From positions 1,669,501-1,733,500 of the forward strand of contig NZ_CP030104.1 of the NCBI RefSeq assembly GCF_003269425.1: 64,000 bases of DNA, in the 5' to 3' direction. Positions 1 through 10,556 of this stretch are shown here, one piece after another. The notes beneath the pieces were generated by a model, which did not search any database, had not been told where the DNA came from, and saw only the letters and a program-made list of their open reading frames with translations. Both the position numbers and the translations under genes were made by a program. This DNA is from Flagellimonas maritima (GTDB lineage Bacteria > Bacteroidota > Bacteroidia > Flavobacteriales > Flavobacteriaceae). How positions within the stretch are numbered: position 1 is the first letter of the stretch; each line of letters opens with the position of its first letter.

Positions 1-3000
1 GGAACAGAACCTAAAGATGCCGAACAACCATATTGATCTTCAACGGAAACAGCATAGTTTCCTGCAGGGGAGTTCGCTGGTATTTCGATAGGATTATCTG
101 ATGTTGCAACGATTGTTGTAAATGGAGCGGGACCTGTTACCGTATAGGTGTAAGTTCCACCTCCACCCATAGGGTTTTGTATCTGGATAAGACCTGGATT
201 ATCGCAACTGATGTTTTCTAAAACGACAGGCGTTCCTGTAAGCGGGTCGAGTTCTTCCAGCAGTTCATTTTCCGTTGCACCTAGACAACTATCAACACCT
301 CCATCAACCTCTACTACTTCTATAAAATAATTTCCTGTTGATAAACCATTTAAAACAATGTTTTGCGGAGAAGTGAAGGGAACGTTTCCGCCACTATCAG
401 CGACAGCAACAGGAGTTCCTGAAACCATATTATATACATTCCATCTAAATTCAGTTCCAAATGGAGCCTGTGTATCGGTGACGGTGTAGGTTATACTGCC
501 CGTAGCTCCTCCTGAACATGATGGTGTTATGTCTGAAGTGATTTCCAAAGGAACGGTAATAAGGTCGTTTACATTTACATTACTCTGGCGTACACAACCT
601 GCTGCGTCTCTTACAAAAAAGACATAGGTTCTACCAGGTATTAATCCTGTAAATACATGCGGATCACCCAATCCTTTTGCAGGAGATGTCCAAGGAAGTG
701 TAGGGGCTCCTGGACTGAAAGGGTCATCCGTATAGTTGTATTCATAGTCTGGTGTTCCTTCAGAACCTTGAACGGTAACTTGTAATTCATTACAGTTAAC
801 AACAAGTGCGGCTATCGTTATATCCAAATCATCCAAAGGATAAGGAATGATAAAAGGAGGGAAATCAGTTTGACATATATTTCCTGAACCATCAACAGTT
901 CTCATGGATGGATTTACTACATCGCCGGAATTGTAACCAGTAAAACGGTCGGTAGTTCCAGGATTTGTACTGTCGCCAGGCCACGTGGTTCCCCCATCAG
1001 CACTGAACTCGATAGTCCCTAAAGTTGTTGGATAGGCCGTAAACTCAAAGCCAAAATCGTTGGGGTCTCCCGTACAAGCAGCAGGTGTTATACCTAAAAT
1101 CGTTGCCGTTAATTCATCAGGATTCGTAATACTTATAGGCGTCTCGGTAATCGTACAACCTGTAGCGTCCGTAATAGTAACGGTGTAGTCGCCAGGCATT
1201 AGGTTAAAATAGGTTCTGCTGGTTGCTATTACGTTGGTGTCCGTTTGGTCAGACGCCCCGCCATTATCCAAATCTATGATTTGAATCGTATATGGACTAA
1301 TTCCCGAAGTTATATCGACAAATATTGACCCAGTACCATCGTGACACAATGGGTCAGTCGGGGTATTGGTCATAGTTAAAGGAGTAGCTGGGGAAACCGT
1401 TACGGTTTCCATAAAATCGCAATAAGCATTGCTGACGGAAGCATCCCTCACATAAACATCATAATCACCATCATTTCCGGCCGTCATGGTAAACGTGCTT
1501 GCACTGGAAAACAACCCGGCAGGGCTATTTCCTGTTGGCACAAAGGCATATTCCAAATTGGTCAATGCTGCAGGGGCGGTTACGGTTATGTTTCCGTCCG
1601 CACAAGTACTTATGTCCACAACATCAATAATTGGAGTACTGTAAACAGTTACATTTTGAACAGTTCCTTCACACCCAAAACCATCTCTTACGTTTATGGT
1701 ATAATTCCCATTTGAAAGACCCGTGAAAGTATATGTTGTTGCTGTAGTTGGACTTGGAGTCACCCAAGGTGCGCCATTAAGGCTAAATTGATAATCGTTA
1801 TTACCAGAGGTAACATCAACTTGAATGGTTCCATCATTATTTCCACCATAACATGCGGTAGAAGTAAAGGCTATTGACGCAAATGGTGCCACAGTTATGG
1901 CCGTGTCTATTGGATCCTCACATGAATTCGTATCTCTTGCCCTTACTATATAATCTCCAGCTGTCAATCCAGAAAACACGGTTGAGCTTTGGTAAGCTGT
2001 AATAACACCACCGACATTATCTTCTAACTGATATTCGTAAGTAGGCGTACCTCCCGTTACAGATGCAGTGATTGTTGCACCACCATTTGAACAAGTTGCA
2101 ACTTCAGTGACCGAAGCTGTTGTAACAAGCGCGTTGGGTTCTGCAATGGTTTGATTTAAGGTAATGAAACAAGAGTTATCCAATACATCCCTCACTTCAA
2201 TATCATAAGTCCCCGCAGTAAAATTGTTTAAGGTTACAGGGCTTGTAGTTGAATTTGTGAACGGGCCAGTAGAACCAATTCTATATTCAAAACCATTGGT
2301 AGTATCAAAGTTCTCTACTTCAAAAGTGATGCTTCCATCAGTTCCGGAGCTACATGAAACGTCTGTGAAAGCAGTAATATTTGAGCCAAATGCATTACCA
2401 GCTTCAACAACTACGTTGAGTGTAGTACTACTTTCACAAACCTCGGGAGTCTGGGTAGCCTGTATATCATCAATGGCGATGTCATTACCTCCAGTTACTG
2501 CCGAATTTGTACGGATAACAATATCCAAGTTGGTATTTGCTCCTGGATTCAAACTTACTGTATAGTTCTGCCAATCGTCCTCATCGTTGTTCTTTGGAAC
2601 ATTTCCAGTAGTTGTGCTTGCAATTACCGATCCACCTCCATCAACCAATTGAATATTGATATCTGGATCTGCACCACCTGTACCTGTTCTTAATAAGTTA
2701 AATGCCCAAAGAGAAATTGTAATATCCCTGTTCGGTATAACCTCAATATTTCTTTTAGCATAAATAATTCCGTTGGGACCTACTACACCACCAACATTCA
2801 TGGCCAAAAATCTACCGTTTGCATTTCCAGTATGGTCATTTGGACTGCGCCAAGAACCATATGGACTTACAATTAATTGCGTTACCGAGTATTCACCATC
2901 TTGTATTCTAATATTGGTGCCAAAGCCACAGGCGCTGGCACTACCATCTTGTGGTTCATAACAATACGCAGGGTCAACTTCTGGAATACTTGTGTTTGGT

Positions 3001-6000
3001 CCTGTTCCAAAATTTTCAAGTAGCAAAACACTTTCTGAAGGTGGCGTATTGTTTATATAGTTAACGGTTATTGTATGTGATCCAACTAATACGTTTTCGA
3101 ACGTGTTAGAGGTATTAGGAGTGTTTGGAGTAGCATCGATTTCGTAAGTATAGCTATATCCAGCATTATCTGGCGTAACGGTAATAATACCTTCGCCATC
3201 ACATTCATAATCTATTGTGGCAGTAACTCCCGGTGGGGTTGGTTCTGGCTCAATAGTGACCGTCATGGGAAATGTACAATTGCTGGCATCCCTGATGTAC
3301 AGCGTGTGTGTACCTGGGAGCAAAAAGCCTATTGAATTGGTCCCATAGCTGGTTCCACCATCAAAACTGTATTCGTATGGTGCAGTTCCACCAATTGCAT
3401 TAGTAATTCGTACTTCAGCGCCCATTCCAGGATTACATTCTGCTAACTGCGTTACAGCCGCAGATGCAGATAGCGTGAGCGGTTCGGAAATATTATAAAT
3501 TTGATTTTCTATACAGTTATTGGCATCCCTTATACGAATATTGTAGCTTCCTGCGGGCTGGTTTACGAAGGTATTCGAAGCTTGGAAGGTCGCACCGTTG
3601 TTAATGCTGTATTCATAAGGTGCTTCTCCACCAGACGCTGTGATTGTAATCGTGGCTTGAGATTCTCCGCTACATTGGATTCCTGTATCCGATGTGGAAA
3701 TTGCCAATGGAGGATCTTGGGCGATGGTTAAATCAAAAGAAGCTTCACAATAGCCTGCATTCCCTGCATTATCTCTAATATATACGTCATAATTACCAGC
3801 ACCTGTTACGCTAATTGGGTTTGTTGCCGAAAAGCCTGTTGCGGCAGCGCCATCAGCAACAATGGCATAAACATAATTTCCATCGCCACCTGCGCCTGTT
3901 ACATCTACATCTGTACTTGTAGCACATGCTGTAATATTTGGAGCAGAAGCCACTACGGAGAGTTCTGGGTTTATGGTTATCGATTCAGAATCTGTACAAT
4001 TATTGCCATCCCTAACGTCAATAGTATAAGTTCCAGAGGTTAGTCCAGAAAACACGTTGGTAGTTACAAATGCACCCCCATTTAAGCTATATTCATAATT
4101 ACCATCACCACCAGAAGTAACATTGGCGGTAAGGGTGAGCCCTACGGCATCGTCATAACAGCTATTATTGGGAACTATAGCCAATACTGGAGCAACAGCT
4201 GCATTTAAAGCAAAAGTCGTAGTAACTACACATCCATTGGCATCCGTAACACCAGCAGTATAGGTCCCTGTTTGTGTAAGTCCCACGAAAGCTCCTGTGC
4301 TATTTGTTCCAAAAGGTGTTGTGTCCGGATTGGTTAATGTAAACGTATTTCCACCCCATCCCCCGGTAGCGGTTAATGTAACACTACCATCAGTTGTACA
4401 GGTTGGCTGTGTTTCAGAGGCCCCAAGAGTTAATGCGGACGGCGGTGCGTTTACCGTTACGCTTGCAGTAGCGGTACAATTGGTAACATTATCCGTTACC
4501 GTGATGTCGTATGTTCCATCGTCCAATCCAGTCAATGGAATTGTAGTGCTTGTTTGGTTGTTTGCCGAAAAGTTTGCTGGACCGGTAATGGAATAATCGT
4601 AATCTGTATTAAAATTAGAAACTGTAAAGGTTACTTCTCCATCCGTATCGGAAAAACATGTAATGTTGCTTATCAGTTGACCGGTAACATTTATTTCTGA
4701 AATTGGATCAACAGTGAACGTCTCGTCATAAGCACAATCTTTACTGTCGGTGACCCTGAATGTGTAGGTCCCCGGGGCGATGCCATCAAAATCTGCAGAG
4801 TTTCCAGTAATTGAAGTAGCGGAAACTGTAGAAGGTGCAATAATTTCAAAAACAAATGGCGCTATTCCATTGGTCGCTGTTACCGTAACATCCGAAGTCA
4901 ATGCAGGACAAGTTGGAGACGATGCTGTAAAATCCAAATTTGTTGGAGGGTCAGTCTCAAGAACAACAGGGTTTGTGACAAACGTACAATTGTTGGCATC
5001 CCGCACAGTTATTGAATAGGTTCCATCCGTTAAATTAGAAAACCGCTCTGCTCCAGCTCCATTTACAAAGGTGACCCCATCTATGCTATATTCGTATGGA
5101 GCGACACCTCCTGTTACATTTTGAACTTCAATAATTCCATTTTGTAAACACGTATAGTCTTGTATAACAACAGGATCAGCGTCAGCTGTTACAGCTGATG
5201 CCTGTCCTCCAATATTGAAGGTTTCCACAAAGTCACAGGAAACGGCCCCTTGGGTTTGTGTAATGGTCAAAGAATATGCTCCTTGTGGTAATCCCGTAAA
5301 CAAACCGGATGTATTCGATGCGGTAGACGTGTCTGGATATGTTAGTGTGTAAGATAAACTGTATCCGTTGGAGTTGGATACGCTGACCTCAAAAGTGCCA
5401 TTAGCTGCACCAAAACAGGTTTCATCTGTTGCTGCGGTAGTATAAACCGCGGAAGGTGCCACAGCTATAGATACACTGTTCGATATAAAAGAACAATTAT
5501 TACCGTCTACAACTATAAATTCGTAGTCTCCTTCTTCTCCATTGATAAAGGTAAAATCATTTTCAACTTGGTAGGCACTGGCTGGAATATCACCGATATC
5601 AGTGTATAGATCAACGCCATTGTAGCTCCAAATTGCGTAAACATATTCAGGATTTGGAAAACCTCCCGTACCTGTAACGGTAATTACACCATCGGTACAA
5701 TCAATATTTTTAGTAGTAAGTGCTGTTACAGCTAAATCAGTGACATCGTTAATAGTAACCTGTTCGGTGTACGTACATCCATCATCCGTTGATATGGATA
5801 CATCATAAACACCGTCATTTAAATTTTCAAATGTGTAGTTGTTATCGTTGGATGGACCAAATGTGTCTACAGTAGTACCACCTTGAGCTATTTCGTAATA
5901 GTATTGCGCTTCAACATTAAGAATTGAAATGGCTATTTCACCCAAACCGTTACAGTCTGTATCCTTAGTATCCACATCTACTTGAAAATCCCTATCCAGA
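1..6000 (-). repeat. Array of SprB-type coding repeats, period about 240-260 bp
   Basis: Within the adhesin gene the minus strand repeats a unit whose end encodes a G-x-Y-x-V-x-V-R/T-D-x-x-x-C pattern. Instances of the R/T-D...C block lie near positions 590, 1150, 1440, 1680, 1930, 2180, 3280, 3520, 3770, 4000, 4240, 4480, 4740, 4990, 5230, 5500 and 5780. Spacing is regular except where the jelly-roll-like module (about 2400-3050) is inserted. The copies differ at the DNA level, so this is an old protein repeat, not a recent DNA amplification. Confidence 0.85.
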
Positions 6001-8489
6001 ATCCCTATGTTATCCAAAACAAAAACACAACCATCGGTTACACCTTGTTGTCTCATTTCAACAGTGTAAGCTCCATTATTGGTGATATTGAAACTAGGAT
6101 TGGAATTGTAGCCTACAAGAACATTACCTGTATCTTGATTTATCAATCTATACTCGTAATCCAACGGCATATTGGTTACGGTAATATTTCCATCAGTCGT
6201 ACAAATAATATCTCTTGTTGTGTATTGAGGGTCTAATGGGTTTTTGAAAATATTGAAATAAAAACGGCTAAAGCATCCATTCTGATAATTGATGACCAGA
6301 CGGTATTCTCCCGCATCCGAAGCAAGAAAATCACTCCCCGTATCAACAGGGTCCCAAGTACAGGAATTATTTGTGTTAGCACAATCTTGTGTTGAAGCAG
6401 CACAACTTGCTTCGTCCAGTTTTTCCCAAACGATGCTGTCCGCATCAGGTATGTTAATTTGTACGAGCTCGGTATCGTTCAATCCACAGAGAAAGATTTC
6501 CGGTAGCTCACTACCATCATTGGGACAGATTACAATTTCCCCATCAACCGTATTGGATGTATCGTTGATTAGCGCTGAAATTGGGTTGGACTGTGTAGCG
6601 CCAAAACGTTCAACGATAATAATTTCACGGAAGTCTTTACAAGGATCGGCTACTTGTTTATCTACGATGAACGTAGCTGCCTCGTCTACCAACAATGTGC
6701 TAGGGTCAGAATCCGGGTCGCCATCGTTTAAAACTGTATCGCCCGCATCTATCTCATTGTTTCCATTTTCGTCACGATACCAGACATAGTTGTCAAATCC
6801 ATCGCCCGCATCAAGTACCACATTGGCACCACATAGGAGCACGGTTCTGGTAAAGCTACACGCTGTTAAATCATCCAAGAGAAAATTGGTGGCACCTGGT
6901 GTTGTAAAACCGCAGTCATCAAAATCCGATACACTTGGATCGTCACTGATTTGGTTGTCGTTAATTACCCCTTCGTAGGTTGAAAACGCAACGTTTTCTA
7001 TAATGTCTGTACAAGCATCCACAAAGTCAAAGCAATTTTGTGCCACTTGTACACGCATACGGATTTGCGATGCAGGATCGCCCTCTTCCACTAAATTATC
7101 TGGAATGGTAAACGTAATCTCTTTTGAAACGGAGTCAAAAACGTAGGTAACTCCTGTAGGGACTGTAATCGTCGTATTATCCAAAGTGACATTGGAGGGA
7201 AGAATATCTCTAATGGTATAATTGGTTGCATCATCATTCCCCGTATTTACGAAAGTAAGCACGTAATCTAAATATTGCCCCAGATTAACGCCCTGCCCGG
7301 TAATATCATTACCTCCAATATCCTCTACTTTTTTCTCCAATACGATATTGGGCTCTATTATTTCTATACCGAAAGTGACCAAGAAAGCCCCGTAACCGTC
7401 ACCATTGGTAACCAACCTTAAAGTGGCATCTGTTTCTTCATTGGCAATAACACTATTGGCAGGATTGTTTATTTCAAAAATATCAGAGTCAAATCCCAAC
7501 GTGTTGGTAGCGGTGATATTTCTGCTGGTAACGTTTGCCCCATCTATGGTAATATTAGAGTTGAAAAAGTTGTTTGCTGGATTTGCGCCATTGGAAAGAC
7601 TGGTAAAGCCTGGGTTCAAGGGTGTTTGTATTCTAAATTGATCTCCTGTGATACCTCTGTCACCCTCTACAACATTTGCTCCCAACCTCGCTCTTACAGG
7701 TCCTGAAGGAATGGAATTAAAACCAGAAACATTGATATCTGCACTTGAGCTTCCGCTAACACCCGCGTATCCATCGAACACAGAAATATATTTCCCTGTC
7801 AACGTTGGATTTTCATAAATAACCACTAAGGTCCATCCACCTGCTCCACCAACGCTTCTACCTCTAGTTGCTCTTACATTCCCTACAAAGTATTCTCCAG
7901 ATGGATCTGCCAATGCTTGTAATTCGTTGGTTACATTTTTAAAACAGGTGTATGGTGAATCTTTAAAATTTACATCGTCATGTACAATGGCATCTTCTTC
8001 GCCAACGGGATCAGGGTCATTGTCCGCAACCAAATCGATATAGCTACCACCTGGAACCCTAAATTTTATTTGTGTAAAGTCCAATCTTCTATTATCATTG
8101 GCAGGAAGGCTTGCAATCTCCGAGTTGTTCAATACCTCTTGTTGATAATTGGCAGACCAATAAAGTCCGGCCCAATATATTCTGGAACAGAAAGGAACCG
8201 ACAATGTTGAGCTACTGGAACTAAAGGTTGAAGGATCTGAATCTACATCAATATAGTCCCTATGGAAACCATTGTTATTTGAGCTTCCGTTATACGGGTC
8301 ATTGGCGGTATTACTGCCATCAACCCTATTGATAATACTGTTTGATAAAAAGGTATAGTCTCCTTTAATATTTATAAAAGAATTTTCAAGTCTTGGAGTA
8401 AAGGGAACCTCTACTTGAGCATTGATTGTAGAGCCTATAAACCATATGCCTATTAGGCATACAACTGATTTAATAAATCGATTGGTCAT
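1..8489 (-). CDS. Giant SprB-like gliding/T9SS surface adhesin (C-terminus beyond left edge)
   Basis: The frame is open from an ATG at 8489 to base 1, giving 2829 complete codons without a stop in the stretches I translated (about 8489-5000, 3060-2400 and the left end). Residues 1-24 form a signal peptide ending in INAQ. An N-terminal domain is followed at about residues 373-480 by a DUF11-like domain, then from about residue 730 by some twenty SprB-type repeats of about 83 residues. The repeats carry PYEYSIDG and RDANNC-like signatures. At residues 1815-2030 a different module interrupts them; it has a LLENFGTG opening and a NDIAIDDI motif, like jelly-roll/MAM-type domains of secreted flavobacterial proteins. 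SprB of Flavobacterium johnsoniae is a cell-surface adhesin moved during gliding and exported by the T9SS. The gene is third in an operon and starts one base after the stop of the PorP/SprF gene. The sorting domain is not visible because the C-terminus is missing. Confidence 0.9.
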   Translation of the reverse strand, partial: MTNRFIKSVVCLIGIWFIGSTINAQVEVPFTPRLENSFINIKGDYTFLSNSIINRVDGSNTANDPYNGSSNNNGFHRDYIDVDSDPSTFSSSSSTLSVPFCSRIYWAGLYWSANYQQEVLNNSEIASLPANDNRRLDFTQIKFRVPGGSYIDLVADNDPDPVGEEDAIVHDDVNFKDSPYTCFKNVTNELQALADPSGEYFVGNVRATRGRSVGGAGGWTLVVIYENPTLTGKYISVFDGYAGVSGSSSADINVSGFNSIPSGPVRARLGANVVEGDRGITGDQFRIQTPLNPGFTSLSNGANPANNFFNSNITIDGANVTSRNITATNTLGFDSDIFEINNPANSVIANEETDATLRLVTNGDGYGAFLVTFGIEIIEPNIVLEKKVEDIGGNDITGQGVNLGQYLDYVLTFVNTGNDDATNYTIRDILPSNVTLDNTTITVPTGVTYVFDSVSKEITFTIPDNLVEEGDPASQIRMRVQVAQNCFDFVDACTDIIENVAFSTYEGVINDNQISDDPSVSDFDDCGFTTPGATNFLLDDLTACSFTRTVLLCGANVVLDAGDGFDNYVWYRDENGNNEIDAGDTVLNDGDPDSDPSTLLVDEAATFIVDKQVADPCKDFREIIIVERFGATQSNPISALINDTSNTVDGEIVICPNDGSELPEIFLCGLNDTELVQINIPDADSIVWEKLDEASCAASTQDCANTNNSCTWDPVDTGSDFLASDAGEYRLVINYQNGCFSRFYFNIFKNPLDPQYTTRDIICTTDGNITVTNMPLDYEYRLINQDTGNVLVGYNSNPSFNITNNGAYTVEMRQQGVTDGCVFVLDNIGILDRDFQVDVDTKDTDCNGLGEIAISILNVEAQYYYEIAQGGTTVDTFGPSNDNNYTFENLNDGVYDVSISTDDGCTYTEQVTINDVTDLAVTALTTKNIDCTDGVITVTGTGGFPNPEYVYAIWSYNGVDLYTDIGDIPASAYQVENDFTFINGEEGDYEFIVVDGNNCSFISNSVSIAVAPSAVYTTAATDETCFGAANGTFEVSVSNSNGYSLSYTLTYPDTSTASNTSGLFTGLPQGAYSLTITQTQGAVSCDFVETFNIGGQASAVTADADPVVIQDYTCLQNGIIEVQNVTGGVAPYEYSIDGVTFVNGAGAERFSNLTDGTYSITVRDANNCTFVTNPVVLETDPPTNLDFTASSPTCPALTSDVTVTATNGIAPFVFEIIAPSTVSATSITGNSADFDGIAPGTYTFRVTDSKDCAYDETFTVDPISEINVTGQLISNITCFSDTDGEVTFTVSNFNTDYDYSITGPANFSANNQTSTTIPLTGLDDGTYDITVTDNVTNCTATASVTVNAPPSALTLGASETQPTCTTDGSVTLTATGGWGGNTFTLTNPDTTPFGTNSTGAFVGLTQTGTYTAGVTDANGCVVTTTFALNAAVAPVLAIVPNNSCYDDAVGLTLTANVTSGGDGNYEYSLNGGAFVTTNVFSGLTSGTYTIDVRDGNNCTDSESITINPELSVVASAPNITACATSTDVDVTGAGGDGNYVYAIVADGAAATGFSATNPISVTGAGNYDVYIRDNAGNAGYCEASFDLTIAQDPPLAISTSDTGIQCSGESQATITITASGGEAPYEYSINNGATFQASNTFVNQPAGSYNIRIRDANNCIENQIYNISEPLTLSASAAVTQLAECNPGMGAEVRITNAIGGTAPYEYSFDGGTSYGTNSIGFLLPGTHTLYIRDASNCTFPMTVTIEPEPTPPGVTATIDYECDGEGIITVTPDNAGYSYTYEIDATPNTPNTSNTFENVLVGSHTITVNYINNTPPSESVLLLENFGTGPNTSIPEVDPAYCYEPQDGSASACGFGTNIRIQDGEYSVTQLIVSPYGSWRSPNDHTGNANGRFLAMNVGGVVGPNGIIYAKRNIEVIPNRDITISLWAFNLLRTGTGGADPDINIQLVDGGGSVIASTTTGNVPKNNDEDDWQNYTVSLNPGANTNLDIVIRTNSAVTGGNDIAIDDIQATQTPEVCESSTTLNVVVEAGNAFGSNITAFTDVSCSSGTDGSITFEVENFDTTNGFEYRIGSTGPFTNSTTSPVTLNNFTAGTYDIEVRDVLDNSCFITLNQTIAEPNALVTTASVTEVATCSNGGATITASVTGGTPTYEYQLEDNVGGVITAYQSSTVFSGLTAGDYIVRARDTNSCEDPIDTAITVAPFASIAFTSTACYGGNNDGTIQVDVTSGNNDYQFSLNGAPWVTPSPTTATTYTFTGLSNGNYTINVRDGFGCEGTVQNVTVYSTPIIDVVDISTCADGNITVTAPAALTNLEYAFVPTGNSPAGLFSSASTFTMTAGNDGDYDVYVRDASVSNAYCDFMETVTVSPATPLTMTNTPTDPLCHDGTGSIFVDITSGISPYTIQIIDLDNGGASDQTDTNVIATSRTYFNLMPGDYTVTITDATGCTITETPISITNPDELTATILGITPAACTGDPNDFGFEFTAYPTTLGTIEFSADGGTTWPGDSTNPGTTDRFTGYNSGDVVNPSMRTVDGSGNICQTDFPPFIIPYPLDDLDITIAALVVNCNELQVTVQGSEGTPDYEYNYTDDPFSPGAPTLPWTSPAKGLGDPHVFTGLIPGRTYVFFVRDAAGCVRQSNVNVNDLITVPLEITSDITPSCSGGATGSITYTVTDTQAPFGTEFRWNVYNMVSGTPVAVADSGGNVPFTSPQNIVLNGLSTGNYFIEVVEVDGGVDSCLGATENELLEELDPLTGTPVVLENISCDNPGLIQIQNPMGGGGTYTYTVTGPAPFTTIVATSDNPIEIPANSPAGNYAVSVEDQYGCSASLGSV

Positions 8490-8490
8490 C

Positions 8491-10551
8491 TTAGCTATTA
8501 AAGTTTGGTTTTATTCGCATGATCCACATTTTATCATCATACGAAGCATTAAGTTTGGTGTAATAAGAAGTCAGCGCATTGGTCCAAGTATCATGTCTTT
8601 TGATGTAGACGTACCTGTAATTGTCTTTTGGGTTAACGAAATAGCTTGCGTTCAGTCCTTGGGCATTTAATTTTTTTACAAAGCGTCTTGCGTTTGAAGA
8701 TTTTTTAAAAACGTTTGCTATGATATAAAAACCAGAGCCCAGGCCATCAACATTGCTAGTCGTGTAAGACACTCGGGAAGATGCATTTTTGGTATTGGTT
8801 ATATTATTTTGCAGTGTGTTATTGTTGTATTTTGAATTCGTATTGTTTATGGCCAATGCAGAATTAGTATAAGAATCAGCTCCTTTTACATTCATAATCC
8901 ACGCTTCACCTGCATACGTTCCGTTGAGTTGCGAATGATAAGCATCTACGGCATCTTTTTTATTTTGGAAGCCTTTTAGGTATACATAACTAAGACCGTT
9001 CTTGGGATTTTCAAAATAACCGGCATCAATGCCCTGAGATTGAAGTTTTTCCAAAAATGCATTTACGTTGTTTACATCTTTGAAAACATTGGCTATTAAG
9101 TAGTGCCCACTCTCAATATTTGGAATATCAAAACTTTTGAACCGCCCAATTTTTCTTTTGGAATACCGATTGGTTCTATCTTTCTTTACCGAAGTATTTT
9201 CAGCGACCTTAGGAGATTTTTTATTATTAAGCCTGATTGCTTTTTTTGATGCAGTAGTATTGGAAAGACTATTATTGGAAAGAGATTTTTTAGGTTGGGC
9301 GGATACAATATCCATACTGTCCATGTTTGCAAAATATACCGACTTGGCTTTTTCTTGCAATTCTGGCATTTCACCTTTAGTTTCACGCTTTACCATTTTC
9401 ATAACGGTCTCAAAGCGTCTTTCTAAATCTTTGGTCCTTGCGTTTTCCAATGAGTCTTGACGAAGCAGCAACTCATCCAAAATAATATCGTTTTCAGCTA
9501 ACTTTTCTTCTAAGTATGCAATTTTCAAGTCTTTCTCAGAAACAGTTAATTCTTCTTCTGGAGTCTCTTCGTTTTTAACAAAATCTTCATTCTCTTTTTC
9601 CAGTAGTACACGGTCTTCCGTTAAATTGGGAGTGAACGAATATGCTAAAGAAATCTCATGACTAACACCAAAGTTCTCAAAATCGTTTGACAATCCTTTT
9701 TCAACAGTATATCCTAAGGAAAGATTCTTGTTAAGATTAAACCCCAATCCTGCCGAAGCTCCATAAAAATCATCATATCCTGCTTGAATCCATCCGAGTT
9801 TTGGAAGGTCTAAGAGAAGATTACCACCAAGTACAAGATTCTCTTCACCTGTTTTTCTAACACGTGCCAATGGCATCAACCTACCCTGTTCTAAAATGCC
9901 AGAAGCTTTTTTAAACTGATGGGTATATTGTAAATGGCCCGAATATGTTTTTTCATTGAATTCGGTGACGGACTCACTGCTCTTCAAATTGTAGTCAAAG
10001 AGGTTTTCAGCGTATCCGCCAATATCAAAATTTCCATATGATAAATTAAAACCTGGCTGAAATGTTATTAAGGAGCTACTTTCCAAAGTATTAAGAAAAG
10101 GGTCTTCCTCTACGGAATTGGCACGGTCTTGATTGAATGCACTTTGATAATAGGAGAAATTAGCACCGAAGGTGAAATTACTTTTTTCACTTAATTTGAT
10201 ACCATAAGCGTAGTTGGTATGTATACCAAAATTATTGAAAAGCCCTTCTCTATTGGTAAACAAACTTACACCTACACCACTTTTATCACCTATTCTACCA
10301 CTATAACTTAAAAAATATACTTGGTTGTTGTCATTAAAAGAAACCGATTGGTTTCTATGAAATAGATTTATATATGATTTATCCTCTCTTACAGTTGAAA
10401 AAGTAGGGTTGATTAAAAATCTATTAAATTTTACCAAGTTCTGTGATGGAACATTATATTCCACAAATTGTGTCTCATCTTCCTGGGAGCGTAATCCAGA
10501 AAGAGTAAGCAGTAATATGGTGAGTAGTAGTAGAGGTTTGTTTGTAAGCAT
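8491..10551 (-). CDS. PorP/SprF-family outer-membrane protein fused to two SPOR-like domains
   Basis: The protein has 686 residues. An N-terminal signal peptide (to about residue 22) precedes a PorP/SprF-type beta-barrel domain at about 25-310, with the family's FNRFLINPTFS-like start and closely spaced aromatic/glycine strands. A charged coiled-coil segment follows at about 330-400, then a basic linker. Two C-terminal modules at about 483-560 and 608-683 read as SPOR-like folds (HYLIANVFKDVNNVNAF and FYIIANVFKKSSNARRF). PorP/SprF proteins are outer-membrane partners needed to secrete or anchor specific T9SS/gliding adhesins, and SPOR domains usually bind denuded peptidoglycan. The gene starts 5 bases after the type B-sorted gene and stops one base before the adhesin, so translational coupling is likely. 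The pairing with the giant adhesin suggests it is that adhesin's dedicated barrel. The fused tail is the unusual part. Confidence 0.85.
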   Translation of the reverse strand: MLTNKPLLLLTILLLTLSGLRSQEDETQFVEYNVPSQNLVKFNRFLINPTFSTVREDKSYINLFHRNQSVSFNDNNQVYFLSYSGRIGDKSGVGVSLFTNREGLFNNFGIHTNYAYGIKLSEKSNFTFGANFSYYQSAFNQDRANSVEEDPFLNTLESSSLITFQPGFNLSYGNFDIGGYAENLFDYNLKSSESVTEFNEKTYSGHLQYTHQFKKASGILEQGRLMPLARVRKTGEENLVLGGNLLLDLPKLGWIQAGYDDFYGASAGLGFNLNKNLSLGYTVEKGLSNDFENFGVSHEISLAYSFTPNLTEDRVLLEKENEDFVKNEETPEEELTVSEKDLKIAYLEEKLAENDIILDELLLRQDSLENARTKDLERRFETVMKMVKRETKGEMPELQEKAKSVYFANMDSMDIVSAQPKKSLSNNSLSNTTASKKAIRLNNKKSPKVAENTSVKKDRTNRYSKRKIGRFKSFDIPNIESGHYLIANVFKDVNNVNAFLEKLQSQGIDAGYFENPKNGLSYVYLKGFQNKKDAVDAYHSQLNGTYAGEAWIMNVKGADSYTNSALAINNTNSKYNNNTLQNNITNTKNASSRVSYTTSNVDGLGSGFYIIANVFKKSSNARRFVKKLNAQGLNASYFVNPKDNYRYVYIKRHDTWTNALTSYYTKLNASYDDKMWIMRIKPNFNS

Positions 10552-10556
10552 TCTGT

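Noticed and set aside
974..989. CACGTG core near 978 inside the adhesin gene as another parS site
   Set aside because: The flanks read GGC and GTT and break the palindrome. Only the six-base core matches, which is expected by chance in this much sequence.
2224..8210. Short plus-strand frames opposite the adhesin gene
   Set aside because: They are shadows of the continuous minus-strand coding frame. Their products are composed of complement-of-repeat sequence and recur with the SprB period.
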